NCBI GenBank assembly: GCA_023423895.1
Contig: JAFAER010000150.1
Span: 6,819 to 70,818, forward strand
Length of the DNA: 64,000 bases
Source: Pseudomonadota bacterium
GTDB taxonomy: Bacteria; Myxococcota_A; Polyangia; Polyangiales; Polyangiaceae
Direction: 5' to 3'
The position numbers were made by a program, and so were the translations under genes. The notes under the pieces are model-generated. The model saw nothing but the letters and a program-made list of their open reading frames with translations. It ran no database searches and had not been told where the DNA came from. Positions 33,070-41,000 of this stretch are shown here, piece after piece. Within the stretch, counting starts at the first letter, position 1. Every line of letters starts with the position of its first letter.

Positions 33070-35127
33070 GTGACGCGCAACAGTCCGCGGTTCACCTTTT
33101 TCGGTGGAAAGGGCGGCGTCGGGAAGACGACCTGTGCAGCGGCGGCGGCGGTGCGCGCGGCGGCCCTGGGCGCGCGTGTCCTGGTCGTGTCGACGGATCC
33201 CGCTCACTCGCTCTCGGATGCGCTCGACCTCGAGCTCGACGCCGAGCCGCGGCCGGTGCGCGCCATCGCGAGGATGGCGACCGTGCGCGGTGGCGCCCTG
33301 TTCGCGGTCGAGCTCGATTCCGACAGGGCGCTCACCCGTTGGCTCCGTGAGCGGGACGAGGCCATCCGGACGATCGCCAACCGCGGGACGTATCTCGACG
33401 AGGAGGACATCGATCGCTTTCTGTCGCTGTCGTTTCCCGGCGTCGACGAGCTCGTCGGGCTCGTCGAGTTGCTGCGGCTCTCGCGGACGCGGCCCTTCGA
33501 CGACGTCGTCGTGGATACGGCGCCGACGGGGCACACGCTTCGACTTCTCGAGATGCCGGACACGCTGAAGCGCCTGGCGCAGGTGCTGGACGACATGCAT
33601 GCCAAGCACCGCTTCCTGGCGGCGAGCCTCGGTGGCGCATGGCGTCCAGACTTCGCGGACGAGGCGATCGCCGAGATCGACCAGGAGGCCTCGACGCTCC
33701 GTGAGATGCTCCGCTCCCGAGCCTCCTTCACGTGGGTGACGCTCCCCGAGGAGCTCTCGGTGCGTGAGGCCGAGGACGGCGTGCGAGGCGTCCATGAGCT
33801 CGGCGTGGACGTCGGGGTCATCGTCGTCAACCGTGTGTGGTCGGCGCCCGAACGCGACTGTGCGCTCTGCTCGCCACGTGCTGCCGCCGAGCACGAATGG
33901 CGGAAGCGCATCGAGGAGAGCTTCGGAGAGCGCACCATCCTCGAGGTTCCGGCACGAACGACGGAGCCCCGCGGCGCGGCGGCCCTCCTCGACGTCGCCT
34001 CCTGCGTGAGGCATCTCGACGTCGCGGCTCCGCGAGCCACGCGGAGAACCAGACGCGCTCCGCAGCTCGATGTCGCGGCGAACGCTCGGCCGTCGCCCGC
34101 CGCCACGAACGCGATCGCGCCCTCGATCCGGCTCGCGCTCTTCGGCGGCAAAGGGGGCGTCGGCAAGACGACCGTCGCGGCGGCATCGGCGATCGAGATC
34201 GCCGAGTCCCGTCCTGGAGCGCGCGTGCTCCTCCTGTCGACCGACCCTGCGCATTCGCTCGGCGACGCGCTCGATGTCGACGTGTCGGACGAGACGCGCG
34301 CCGTGCGGCCCAATCTCGACGTGCGCGAGCTCGATGCCGCACGCGCATGGCAGGTCGAGCGCGAGCGCTACCGGGCAGCGATCGACGAGCTGTTCGCGTC
34401 GATCTTCACCGGTCGCATGGACGCGACCTTCGACCGTGCCGTGCTCGAGGACCTGCTCGACCTCGCGCCGCCGGGGATCGACGAGCTGCTCGCTCTCGTG
34501 GCGTTGCTCGATGCGCTCGTCGACGCGGCGCCGAAGACGGCCGTCGATGTTGCTCTCGGAAGCGACGCGCGCGCGCCGGAACGTCGCTACGACGTCGTCG
34601 TCGTCGACACGGCGCCCACCGGGCACACGCTTCGACTCCTTGCGCTGCCGGAGAGCGCGCTCGAGTGGGTGCATGCGCTCATGAGCATCATCCTCAAGTA
34701 CCGGAGCGTCGTCGGCCTGGGAGAGCTCGCGAGCGACCTGACGCAGCTCGCGCGCCGCCTGAGGGCGCTTGCGGCGCTGCTGAAGGATCCCGCGCGCTGT
34801 GCGTTCGTCATCGTCACGCGCGCGGCGGCGCTGCCGCGGCTCGAGACGGAGCGCCTCGCGCGCGAGCTCCGGAGGCTCGGTGTCCCGTTGGCCGCCGTCG
34901 TGGCGAATGCGGTGACCGAGCCTGGCTGCACGCGCTGCAACGAAGTGGCGGAGATGGAGCGCCCCGAGCTCGAGCGTCTCGAGCGGCTGGCCTCGCGCGC
35001 GGCGCGGAACGATCGCCTGATCCGTGCGCCCGCCGTCTATCCGGGCCCGCGAGGACCGCGGCAGCTCCGTTCCTGGCGTGATGCGTGGTTCGAGCGCCGC
35101 GAGACGCGAGCCGCGGGCTCCACATGA
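33070..35127 (+). CDS. fused double ArsA/Get3-type ATPase heading the second gas vesicle locus
   Basis: 685 residues from the GTG at 33070. Two complete ArsA/Get3 halves are joined by a basic linker (about 320-350). Half 1: deviant Walker A GGKGGVGKTT (12-21), switch-type DPAHSLSD (43-50), DTAPTGHT (149-156). Half 2: GGKGGVGKTT (359-368), DPAHSLGD (392-399), DTAPTGHT (513-520). Each half has a CxxC, Cys264/Cys267 in DCALC and Cys620/Cys623 in GCTRC. In Get3-type proteins such a pair binds zinc at the dimer interface; in arsenite pumps the metalloid cysteines lie elsewhere. No arsenic genes adjoin. It stops 28 bp before a gvpF/L gene and probably shares its operon. A chaperone or targeting role for hydrophobic vesicle proteins is inference. 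Confidence 0.9.
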   Translation: MTRNSPRFTFFGGKGGVGKTTCAAAAAVRAAALGARVLVVSTDPAHSLSDALDLELDAEPRPVRAIARMATVRGGALFAVELDSDRALTRWLRERDEAIRTIANRGTYLDEEDIDRFLSLSFPGVDELVGLVELLRLSRTRPFDDVVVDTAPTGHTLRLLEMPDTLKRLAQVLDDMHAKHRFLAASLGGAWRPDFADEAIAEIDQEASTLREMLRSRASFTWVTLPEELSVREAEDGVRGVHELGVDVGVIVVNRVWSAPERDCALCSPRAAAEHEWRKRIEESFGERTILEVPARTTEPRGAAALLDVASCVRHLDVAAPRATRRTRRAPQLDVAANARPSPAATNAIAPSIRLALFGGKGGVGKTTVAAASAIEIAESRPGARVLLLSTDPAHSLGDALDVDVSDETRAVRPNLDVRELDAARAWQVERERYRAAIDELFASIFTGRMDATFDRAVLEDLLDLAPPGIDELLALVALLDALVDAAPKTAVDVALGSDARAPERRYDVVVVDTAPTGHTLRLLALPESALEWVHALMSIILKYRSVVGLGELASDLTQLARRLRALAALLKDPARCAFVIVTRAAALPRLETERLARELRRLGVPLAAVVANAVTEPGCTRCNEVAEMERPELERLERLASRAARNDRLIRAPAVYPGPRGPRQLRSWRDAWFERRETRAAGST

Positions 35128-35155
35128 ACGACAGACGGGCTATGCTGCCGGCCGG

Positions 35156-35935
35156 ATGAACGGCGACTCGAGCGCTACGTACGTTTACTGTGTCATCGCC
35201 AGCGAACGTCCTCCGAAGCTCGGGCGTCTGCCGAAAGGGCTCGAGGGCGCGAGCAAGCCGCGCGTCCTGGAAGCGGGTGACGGGTATTGGCTGATGGTGG
35301 CGAGCGCTCCGCTCGCGCTCTACGAGGCGGCCGCGATCGACGCAAGGCTTCGCGACATCGACTGGGTCGGCGCCCGCGCCTCCGAGCACGAGGCGATCGT
35401 CGAGCACGCAGCGGCTCTCGGCACCGTCGTTCCCATGAAGCTCTTCACGCTCTTCTCGACGGACGAGCGAGCGCTCGATCACGTCCGCAAGATGAAGAAG
35501 TCGCTCGATCGCGTCGTCGAGCGGATCGCCGGCTGCGAGGAATGGGGCCTGCGCATCCTGTTCGACGAGGCCCGCGCCGCGCGCGCAGCAGCGGAGGAGG
35601 CGCGTTCGCGAAAGGTCTCGAGCGGCAAGGACTTCCTGCTCCGCAAAAAGGCGCTCGACGATCAGCGCAAGAGCACCGGCGTGCGCGCGGCGGAGCGCGT
35701 CGACGCGCTGTACGACCAGCTCGCCAAGATGGTGAAGAGCGCGCAGCGAAGGGCGGCGCCGAACCGTGAGCTCTCCGGACGTGTGCTCCTCGATGCGGTC
35801 TTCCTCGTCCCACAGCCGAAGGTCGAGGACGTGAAAGCCACGGTGGCCGAGACTGCGGAGCAGCTCGCAGCCGAAGGTTTCGATGTCACGTTCAGCGGTC
35901 CGTGGCCGGCGTACAGCTTCATCGGGGGAAGATGA
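35156..35935 (+). CDS. gas vesicle accessory protein, GvpF/GvpL family
   Basis: 259 residues from the ATG at 35156. Family motifs: ATYVYCVIASERPPKLG at the start, the DWVGARASEHEAIVEHAA helix, TVVPMKLFTLFSTDERA, EEWGLRILFDE, LLDAVFLV and a final FSGPWPAYSF. The distance from the initial YVYC to the final GPWP is usual for the family. It lacks the Lys-rich N-terminal tail of the copy at 15696. Members assist shell assembly. The stop overlaps the start of the gvpS-type gene as ATGA. Three genes of this family in one window (15696, 35156, 36297) suggest division into F and L roles, which sequence alone does not settle. Confidence 0.9.
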   Translation: MNGDSSATYVYCVIASERPPKLGRLPKGLEGASKPRVLEAGDGYWLMVASAPLALYEAAAIDARLRDIDWVGARASEHEAIVEHAAALGTVVPMKLFTLFSTDERALDHVRKMKKSLDRVVERIAGCEEWGLRILFDEARAARAAAEEARSRKVSSGKDFLLRKKALDDQRKSTGVRAAERVDALYDQLAKMVKSAQRRAAPNRELSGRVLLDAVFLVPQPKVEDVKATVAETAEQLAAEGFDVTFSGPWPAYSFIGGR

Positions 35936-36300
35936 GCGGGCGAAAGCGCGCCAACGTCAAGGCGCCGGCGCCCGAGCCCGTGCTCGAGGGGATCGACGCC
36001 TCCCTCCTCGACATCGTCGACCATGTCCTGACGAAGGGGATCGTCCTCACCGGAGATCTCGTCCTCGGCGTGGCCGACATCGATCTCGTGTACCTCCGCC
36101 TCTCTGCGGTGCTGTGCGCGGCCGACCGTATCCTCGGGGCACCGCCGGACGCAGCAGCCCGACGCGCGCGGCACGCTCCGCGCTCACGTCCATCGGCGGG
36201 CCCGGGGGCGATCGCAGGCAAGATCGGCGCGCCTGCGCTCGGCCCGCGTGTTGCTGCCCCACCGAGACCGTCGAAGAGCCCGCGGACGAAACGCGCGTGA
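35932..36300 (+). CDS. gvpS: gas vesicle minor shell-like protein GvpS/GvpM type
   Basis: 122 residues. The GvpA-like core (22-68) reads ASLLDIVDHVLTKGIVLTGD, then LVLGVADIDLVYLRLSAVLC. The combination of GDL and DLVYL is typical of GvpS/GvpM rather than GvpA (DAWV ... EARVV) or GvpJ (ELLTIRIR). The C-terminal 50 residues are Arg/Pro/Ala-rich and basic (APRSRPSAGPG ... SKSPRTKRA), and the N-terminus is basic too (SGRKRANVK). Proteins of this group are minor vesicle components that influence tip formation. It is coupled at both ends: ATGA with the gvpF/L gene before it and GTGA with the one after. Confidence 0.87.
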   Translation: MSGRKRANVKAPAPEPVLEGIDASLLDIVDHVLTKGIVLTGDLVLGVADIDLVYLRLSAVLCAADRILGAPPDAAARRARHAPRSRPSAGPGAIAGKIGAPALGPRVAAPPRPSKSPRTKRA

Positions 36301-36956
36301 CGCTGCATCTGTACGCCATCGTCGATCGAAGGCCGCGGAGCGCCTCGGCGCTCGGCAAGGGAATCGCAAGAAGGCCGCTGTCGCTCGTGCGCGCCGGCGG
36401 AGCGTACGTCGTCGTCGAGCTCGCCGAGCCGCGAGAGCCGACGCCCGCTGCGTTGGTGGCCTACGACCGCGTGATCCGTCGGATCGCGAGGTTGGTACCG
36501 AGCGTGCTGCCGCTGCGGTTCGGTTCGACGGCCGCCGATCGTGCGGCGCTGCAGGCGCTCATCGGTCCACTCGCTGGCTCGCTCGCGCGTGCGTTCGAGC
36601 GCGTGCGCGACGCCGTTCAGTTCACGCTTCGTGTCCGCGGTCTACGCGACTCCGCAATGCCGGCGTCCGCGATCACGGGCGGTCCGGGAACGCGCTGGCT
36701 CGTCGAGCGGCGCGCGCGCCACCAGGTACCGGAGATCGCCTCCGTGACCGACGCGACACGTCCTTTCGTGCGCGAGGCTCGAGCGGTACGCCATGACCGC
36801 GGGGCGCACTTCGCGTCCGTGTATCATCTCGTCGCGCGCGACGACGTTTCCGGCTGGCGCAGCGCGCTCGCGCGTTCGAGCAAGGAGCTTCCGCGCGGCA
36901 TCAGCCTGACGACGACTGGACCGTGGCCGCCGTGGGCGTTCGCGGAGCTCGCATGA
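36297..36956 (+). CDS. gvpL: gas vesicle accessory protein, short GvpL/GvpF family member
   Basis: 219 residues from the GTG at 36297, which overlaps the gvpS stop as GTGA. The frame is open far upstream, but that part is antisense to the real reading of gvpS and F/L. Motifs: VTLHLYAIVDRRP at the start, AALVAYDRVIRRIARLVPSV, LPLRFG followed by STAADRAAL, a central helical region, and the C-terminal TTTGPWPPWAF shared with the other two family members. Somewhat shorter and more diverged than the copies at 15696 and 35156. Expected to help assemble or bind the shell protein. The stop overlaps the gvpK start as ATGA. Confidence 0.85.
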   Translation: MTLHLYAIVDRRPRSASALGKGIARRPLSLVRAGGAYVVVELAEPREPTPAALVAYDRVIRRIARLVPSVLPLRFGSTAADRAALQALIGPLAGSLARAFERVRDAVQFTLRVRGLRDSAMPASAITGGPGTRWLVERRARHQVPEIASVTDATRPFVREARAVRHDRGAHFASVYHLVARDDVSGWRSALARSSKELPRGISLTTTGPWPPWAFAELA

Positions 36957-37456
36957 CGATGCCGAAGAAGAGCGGTGCGACGACGAAGGACGCTCCGAAG
37001 AAGAGCCGTGCGACGAAGAACGCCTCGAAGAAGAAGCCGTCCACGTCGAAGAGGCCATCTTCTGCGAAGAAGCCCGCATCGAAGAAGCCCCGAGGCGGCC
37101 TGGCGTCGGCGCCCAAGGCGAGGATCGCGGAGCTCCAGCTGCAAGAAATCGAGTCGCTTCGTGCCGAGGTCGAGCGCAAGAGCGCTCAGCTCCTTCCTCG
37201 CTGGAGCGCCAATCCGGAGGACGTCCAGAAGTCCGTCGCGCAGCTCGTGCTCGCGCTCGTCGAGTTCCTCCGGAAGCTGCTCGAGCGTCAGGCGATCCGG
37301 CGCATGGAGAACGACACGCTCGAGGCGGACGACATCGAGCGCATCGGCCTCGCGCTCATGCGCCTCGAAGAGACCGTGCACGACCTCGCTGCACGTTTCG
37401 GTCTCGAACCGGAAGAGCTGAACCTCGATCTGGGGCCGCTCGGGCGGCTCACCTGA
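36953..37456 (+). CDS. gvpK: gas vesicle protein GvpK with Lys-rich N-terminal tail
   Basis: 167 residues. The GvpK domain is at 88-167: PEDVQKSVAQLVLALVEFLR, then LLERQAIRRMENDTLEADD and ERIGLALMRLEETVHDL, ending NLDLGPLGRL. GvpK is a conserved accessory protein needed for proper vesicle formation in other bacteria. The first 50 residues are extremely rich in Lys, Ser, Ala and Pro (PKKSGATTKDAPKKSRATKN), much like a histone H1 tail and like the front of the GvpF-type protein at 15696. Last gene of the second locus, coupled by ATGA to the gene before it. It ends directly against the stop of a - strand lipoprotein gene. Confidence 0.93.
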   Translation: MTMPKKSGATTKDAPKKSRATKNASKKKPSTSKRPSSAKKPASKKPRGGLASAPKARIAELQLQEIESLRAEVERKSAQLLPRWSANPEDVQKSVAQLVLALVEFLRKLLERQAIRRMENDTLEADDIERIGLALMRLEETVHDLAARFGLEPEELNLDLGPLGRLT

Positions 37457-38029
37457 TCACTTCTCGACGACCTCGACCTCCCAAGGGACGTCGGCGTTGC
37501 TGTCGGTCAGCGAGCGGACCTCGACGAGGTAGTCGGCGCCGATCACGAACGGCACCTTGCCAGCGTTGTCCGGCGTCAGCTCCGTGGTCTCCTCGTCCGC
37601 CACGTCGACGCGCAGCCGAATCCGCCCCTTGAAGTTGATCGACATCGACTTCGTGGCGGGCTTGAGCTTGAAGGTCAGGAACTCCCGGTCGTCGCGGCCC
37701 GACAGCGTGCCACATCGCGACGGGGACAAGACGTCGGCCTCGTCCTTGTCGTCGTTCGGCTCCTCTTCGCGCGTGCACGAGCCCGGTCCGCCCGATGTCC
37801 CGGACGTCCCGCTGGACGTCGTGCCACTGCTGCTCTGGCCGCCCGTGCTGCCGCTGCTCGACGAAGAGGACGACGTGCTGCCGTCCCCGCCGAGCACATC
37901 CTGTGTCTTCGCACCGGAACATGCCGTTGCCAGTACCCCTGTGCAGGTAAGTGAAGCGACGACGTAGAGAATCAAAGGACGAGTCAAAGTGAGCTCCCAG
38001 CGCCGGGGTGCTGCGGCGCACCCGTCCAT
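37457..38029 (-). CDS. lipoprotein with Ser-rich linker, hypothetical
   Basis: 190 residues from the ATG at 38029; a TTG at 37987 (LTRPLILYVV) would give a shorter n-region. A hydrophobic signal (LILYVVASLTCTGVLATAC) ends in a lipobox, followed by a Ser/Gly/Thr-rich linker of about 45 residues. The C-terminal 100 residues form a beta-rich domain (TREEEPNDDKDEADVLSPSR, CGTLSGRDDREFLTFKL, DYLVEVRS) that resembles the pre-peptidase C-terminal (PPC) type of beta-sandwich, where EPND-type openings are usual. Convergent with gvpK with no spacer between the stops. Confidence 0.75.
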   Translation of the reverse strand: MDGCAAAPRRWELTLTRPLILYVVASLTCTGVLATACSGAKTQDVLGGDGSTSSSSSSSGSTGGQSSSGTTSSGTSGTSGGPGSCTREEEPNDDKDEADVLSPSRCGTLSGRDDREFLTFKLKPATKSMSINFKGRIRLRVDVADEETTELTPDNAGKVPFVIGADYLVEVRSLTDSNADVPWEVEVVEK

Positions 38030-38055
38030 CTTAGCCTAGGTGTACCCTGGGGCCC

Positions 38056-41000
38056 ATGCGTGGATCCAAGCCGGAGGCGCCCGGCGCGGTCGTGGAGCTC
38101 AGCTCCGACGATCTCGTCGAGGTGGATGACAATCGCGCGTCGATCATCGCTGCCGCTGCGAGCGCGCAGAACATCGCGATGCTCACCGGCACACACGGCG
38201 TGATCTCGCCGCCGCTCCTGCGGCCACGCGCACGCCTGCCGCTCGCGAGCGAGATCCACCCGGGGGCGTTGCCCGACCCAGACGACGCCGAGCTCGGTCG
38301 ACTCCGTGCGTTCGTCGCTGCCCGCAACACGGACCGCGTGGGCGAGCTCCGGGCCCGTCTCGAGCTCGCTCGGGCGGAGCTCGATCGCGGGCACGCGGCT
38401 GCCGCCCGCAAAGAAGCGGAGACGGCGGCACGGGCGTGCGAACACGCGCCGGCCGCACATGCGATGCTCCGCTCGCTCTTGCTCGGTCGAGAGGACATCG
38501 ACGAGCAGCTCGTGCACGTCTCCGAGCTCGCCGCGCATGCCGCGCGCGAGACGACCAGGGCCGACTGGCTCTGCGAGCGAGCACGCCTGCTCGAGGCGAA
38601 GTCCGGCGTGAGCGACGAGTCCGTCCGGGCGTGGAACGAAGCGCTCGCGCTCGTGCCCGATCACGCAGGCGCGATCTATGGCGCGGAGGTCGCGCTCGAC
38701 GCGACCGGTCGATACGCCGAGCTGGTCGACATGCTCGGCCGACTTGCCGACCTGACGAAGCAAGATGACGGCGAGGCGTCCGCCTGGCTCCACGTGGAGC
38801 GCGCGCTCCTTCTCGATCGGCGGCTCGGGGACGCGGCTTCCGCGCGTGCCGCGTACCTTCGTGCCCTCGATCTCTCGCCGGGGATCGGGCCCGTTCGTGC
38901 GGCGTTCGTCGACCATGCCGTTCGTCATCGCGACGACGCCCAGCTGGCGGGGCTCCTCGAGTCCGAGGCGAGCCTCGAGTCCGATCGCGTTCGGGCTGCG
39001 CACCTCGAGCTCGACGCCGCGCTGGCGCATCTCCGTGCCGGGACCGACCGTACGCGTATCGTCAAGGTGCTCGAGCGCGCGCATGGGCGTGCCCCGACCT
39101 CGGCGCTCGTCGACCTGCGCGTCGTCGAGGAGCTCGCCCGTCTGTACGACGAGGACTCGCGGCACGCCGATGCGCTTCGCGTCCGGAAGGCGGCGCTGAA
39201 GTGGCTCGACGACCCACGCGAGGAGCTCGTGGCGCTCCGCGCGATCGCCACGTCCGCCGAGCGCGCGGGTGAGGTCGACGACGCGGTCCTCGCTCTCGAG
39301 CGCGCCCGCGTCGTCGATGCCGAGGACTCGACGCTGCTGGTCGATCTCGATCGGCTGCTCACGACGGCGAAGCGCCACGAAGCGCGAGCGGTCCTCTGGA
39401 TGCGCGAGGCCGCTCGGGTCGACGAGCCGGCGAAGAAGGCGCGCGCTCTGTTGATGTCGGCAGACGCGGCCCGGGCCGCCGGCCGCGAGGGCGATGCGGC
39501 GAAGCAGCGGGAGGCCGCCTGGCTGACCGCGCCGACCGCTCCCGGCGTGTACGACGCGCTCGCCGAACGCCTCGTTCCGGTTGCCGCTGCGCAGGCCGTC
39601 CACGACCGCATCGCGCTCTACGAGCAGGCGATCCGCGCGACGCGGGATCCCGATCGCAAGATCCATCTGCTCGAGAAGCTGGCGTGGCTTCGCGACGACG
39701 TCGCGGGCGACACTCCTTCCGCGATACGGACGTACGAGGACATCCTCGCGATCGAACCTGCCCGCCTGAGCGCGATCATCGGGCTCGCGTCCGCCGCTTC
39801 TCGTGCGGGCGACGACGAGCGGCTCGCGCGGGCACTGCTCGCACAGGCGGACGTGACGGTGGACGTGCTGGCGCGCGCAGAGCTTCGCCTGCGTGCCGCC
39901 GAGTCGTTGGCTTCGTCGGACCCGGAGCGAGCGCTTTCACTGGCGGAGGAGCTCCGAAGCGACGAGCACGTGCGTCCGCGGGCTGCGGAGGTCGTCACGC
40001 GCCTGCACGCGGCCGCAGAGCGGTGGGAGCGCGCGGCCGAGACGCTCTCGGAGCGCGCGGCCGCTGCGAGCGACGATGCTCAGAAGATCAGCCTCGTCCT
40101 CGCGGAGGCCGACATTCTGCGGAACCGCCTTCGCGCTCCGGAGCGCGCGCTCGCCGCGATCGGACGGCTGCCCCGAGAGCTCCACGGCGACGCCGCAGTG
40201 CGGGCGGCGGCGCTCGAGGCGCTCGAGATGCTCGGAGACGACGAGCGCCTCCGGAAGGAGCTCGAGACGCTCGCCGAACGCTCCTCGTCGAACGCCGCGC
40301 GCGCGCGCCTCTTGCTGCGCGCTGCGGAGCTCGATGAGCGTCGAGGAAAGGACGCCGATGCGGTCGCCGCCTACGAGCTCGCGCGACAGGCGCTGCCGGA
40401 CGACGCGTTCGTCGTCGAGCGGCTCCGCCGGATCGGCGCGCGAGCGACGCTGGGAGAAGCTTTGCAAGGGCTCGTGTCGCCGCTCGCGGCAGCGGTGCGG
40501 CGGATCGAGCTCGCGGAAGGGGGAAGCGCCGAGCCGCTCCTCGCAACAGGCGCGCGCGACATCGCCACGTTGAGGATGGCCGAGCGGCTCGCTCGTCGCG
40601 CCGGCTCCGCTCCCCAGCTCGCGAACGCGCTCGCGTTGACTGCGGACGCTTACGCGTCGGGGACGATGGCGCGCCGTGCGCTCGAGGGCCTTGCGCTCTT
40701 GTTCGCCTGGACGCTGCCGCCGAGCGACGACTACGAGCCGTGGGAGCGCCTGCTCAGCCTCGGATCGACCGACGCTGCCGCGCTCGACGCGCTCGTGCGG
40801 CGCGCACACGAGCGCGTGCTCGCCAACGACCCGGCTGCGATCCAGACGACGACCCACGCGCTGCAGCGTCGGGTCGAGCACGCAGCGGACGAGACGGAGA
40901 GGCTCGTCTTCCATCTCGACCTCGCGCGCGTCCTCCGCCGTGCAGGCGCGGTCCCCGAGGCAGGTGGACACTGCAAGAAGGCGCTCGCGGCCGATCCCAC

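Noticed and set aside
33070..35127. Arsenite pump ATPase ArsA of an arsenic resistance operon
   Set aside because: No arsB, arsR, arsD or acr3 adjoins. The CxxC placement is Get3-like, and the gene leads into gvp genes; the ArsC-like gene is 8 kb away and Spx-like.
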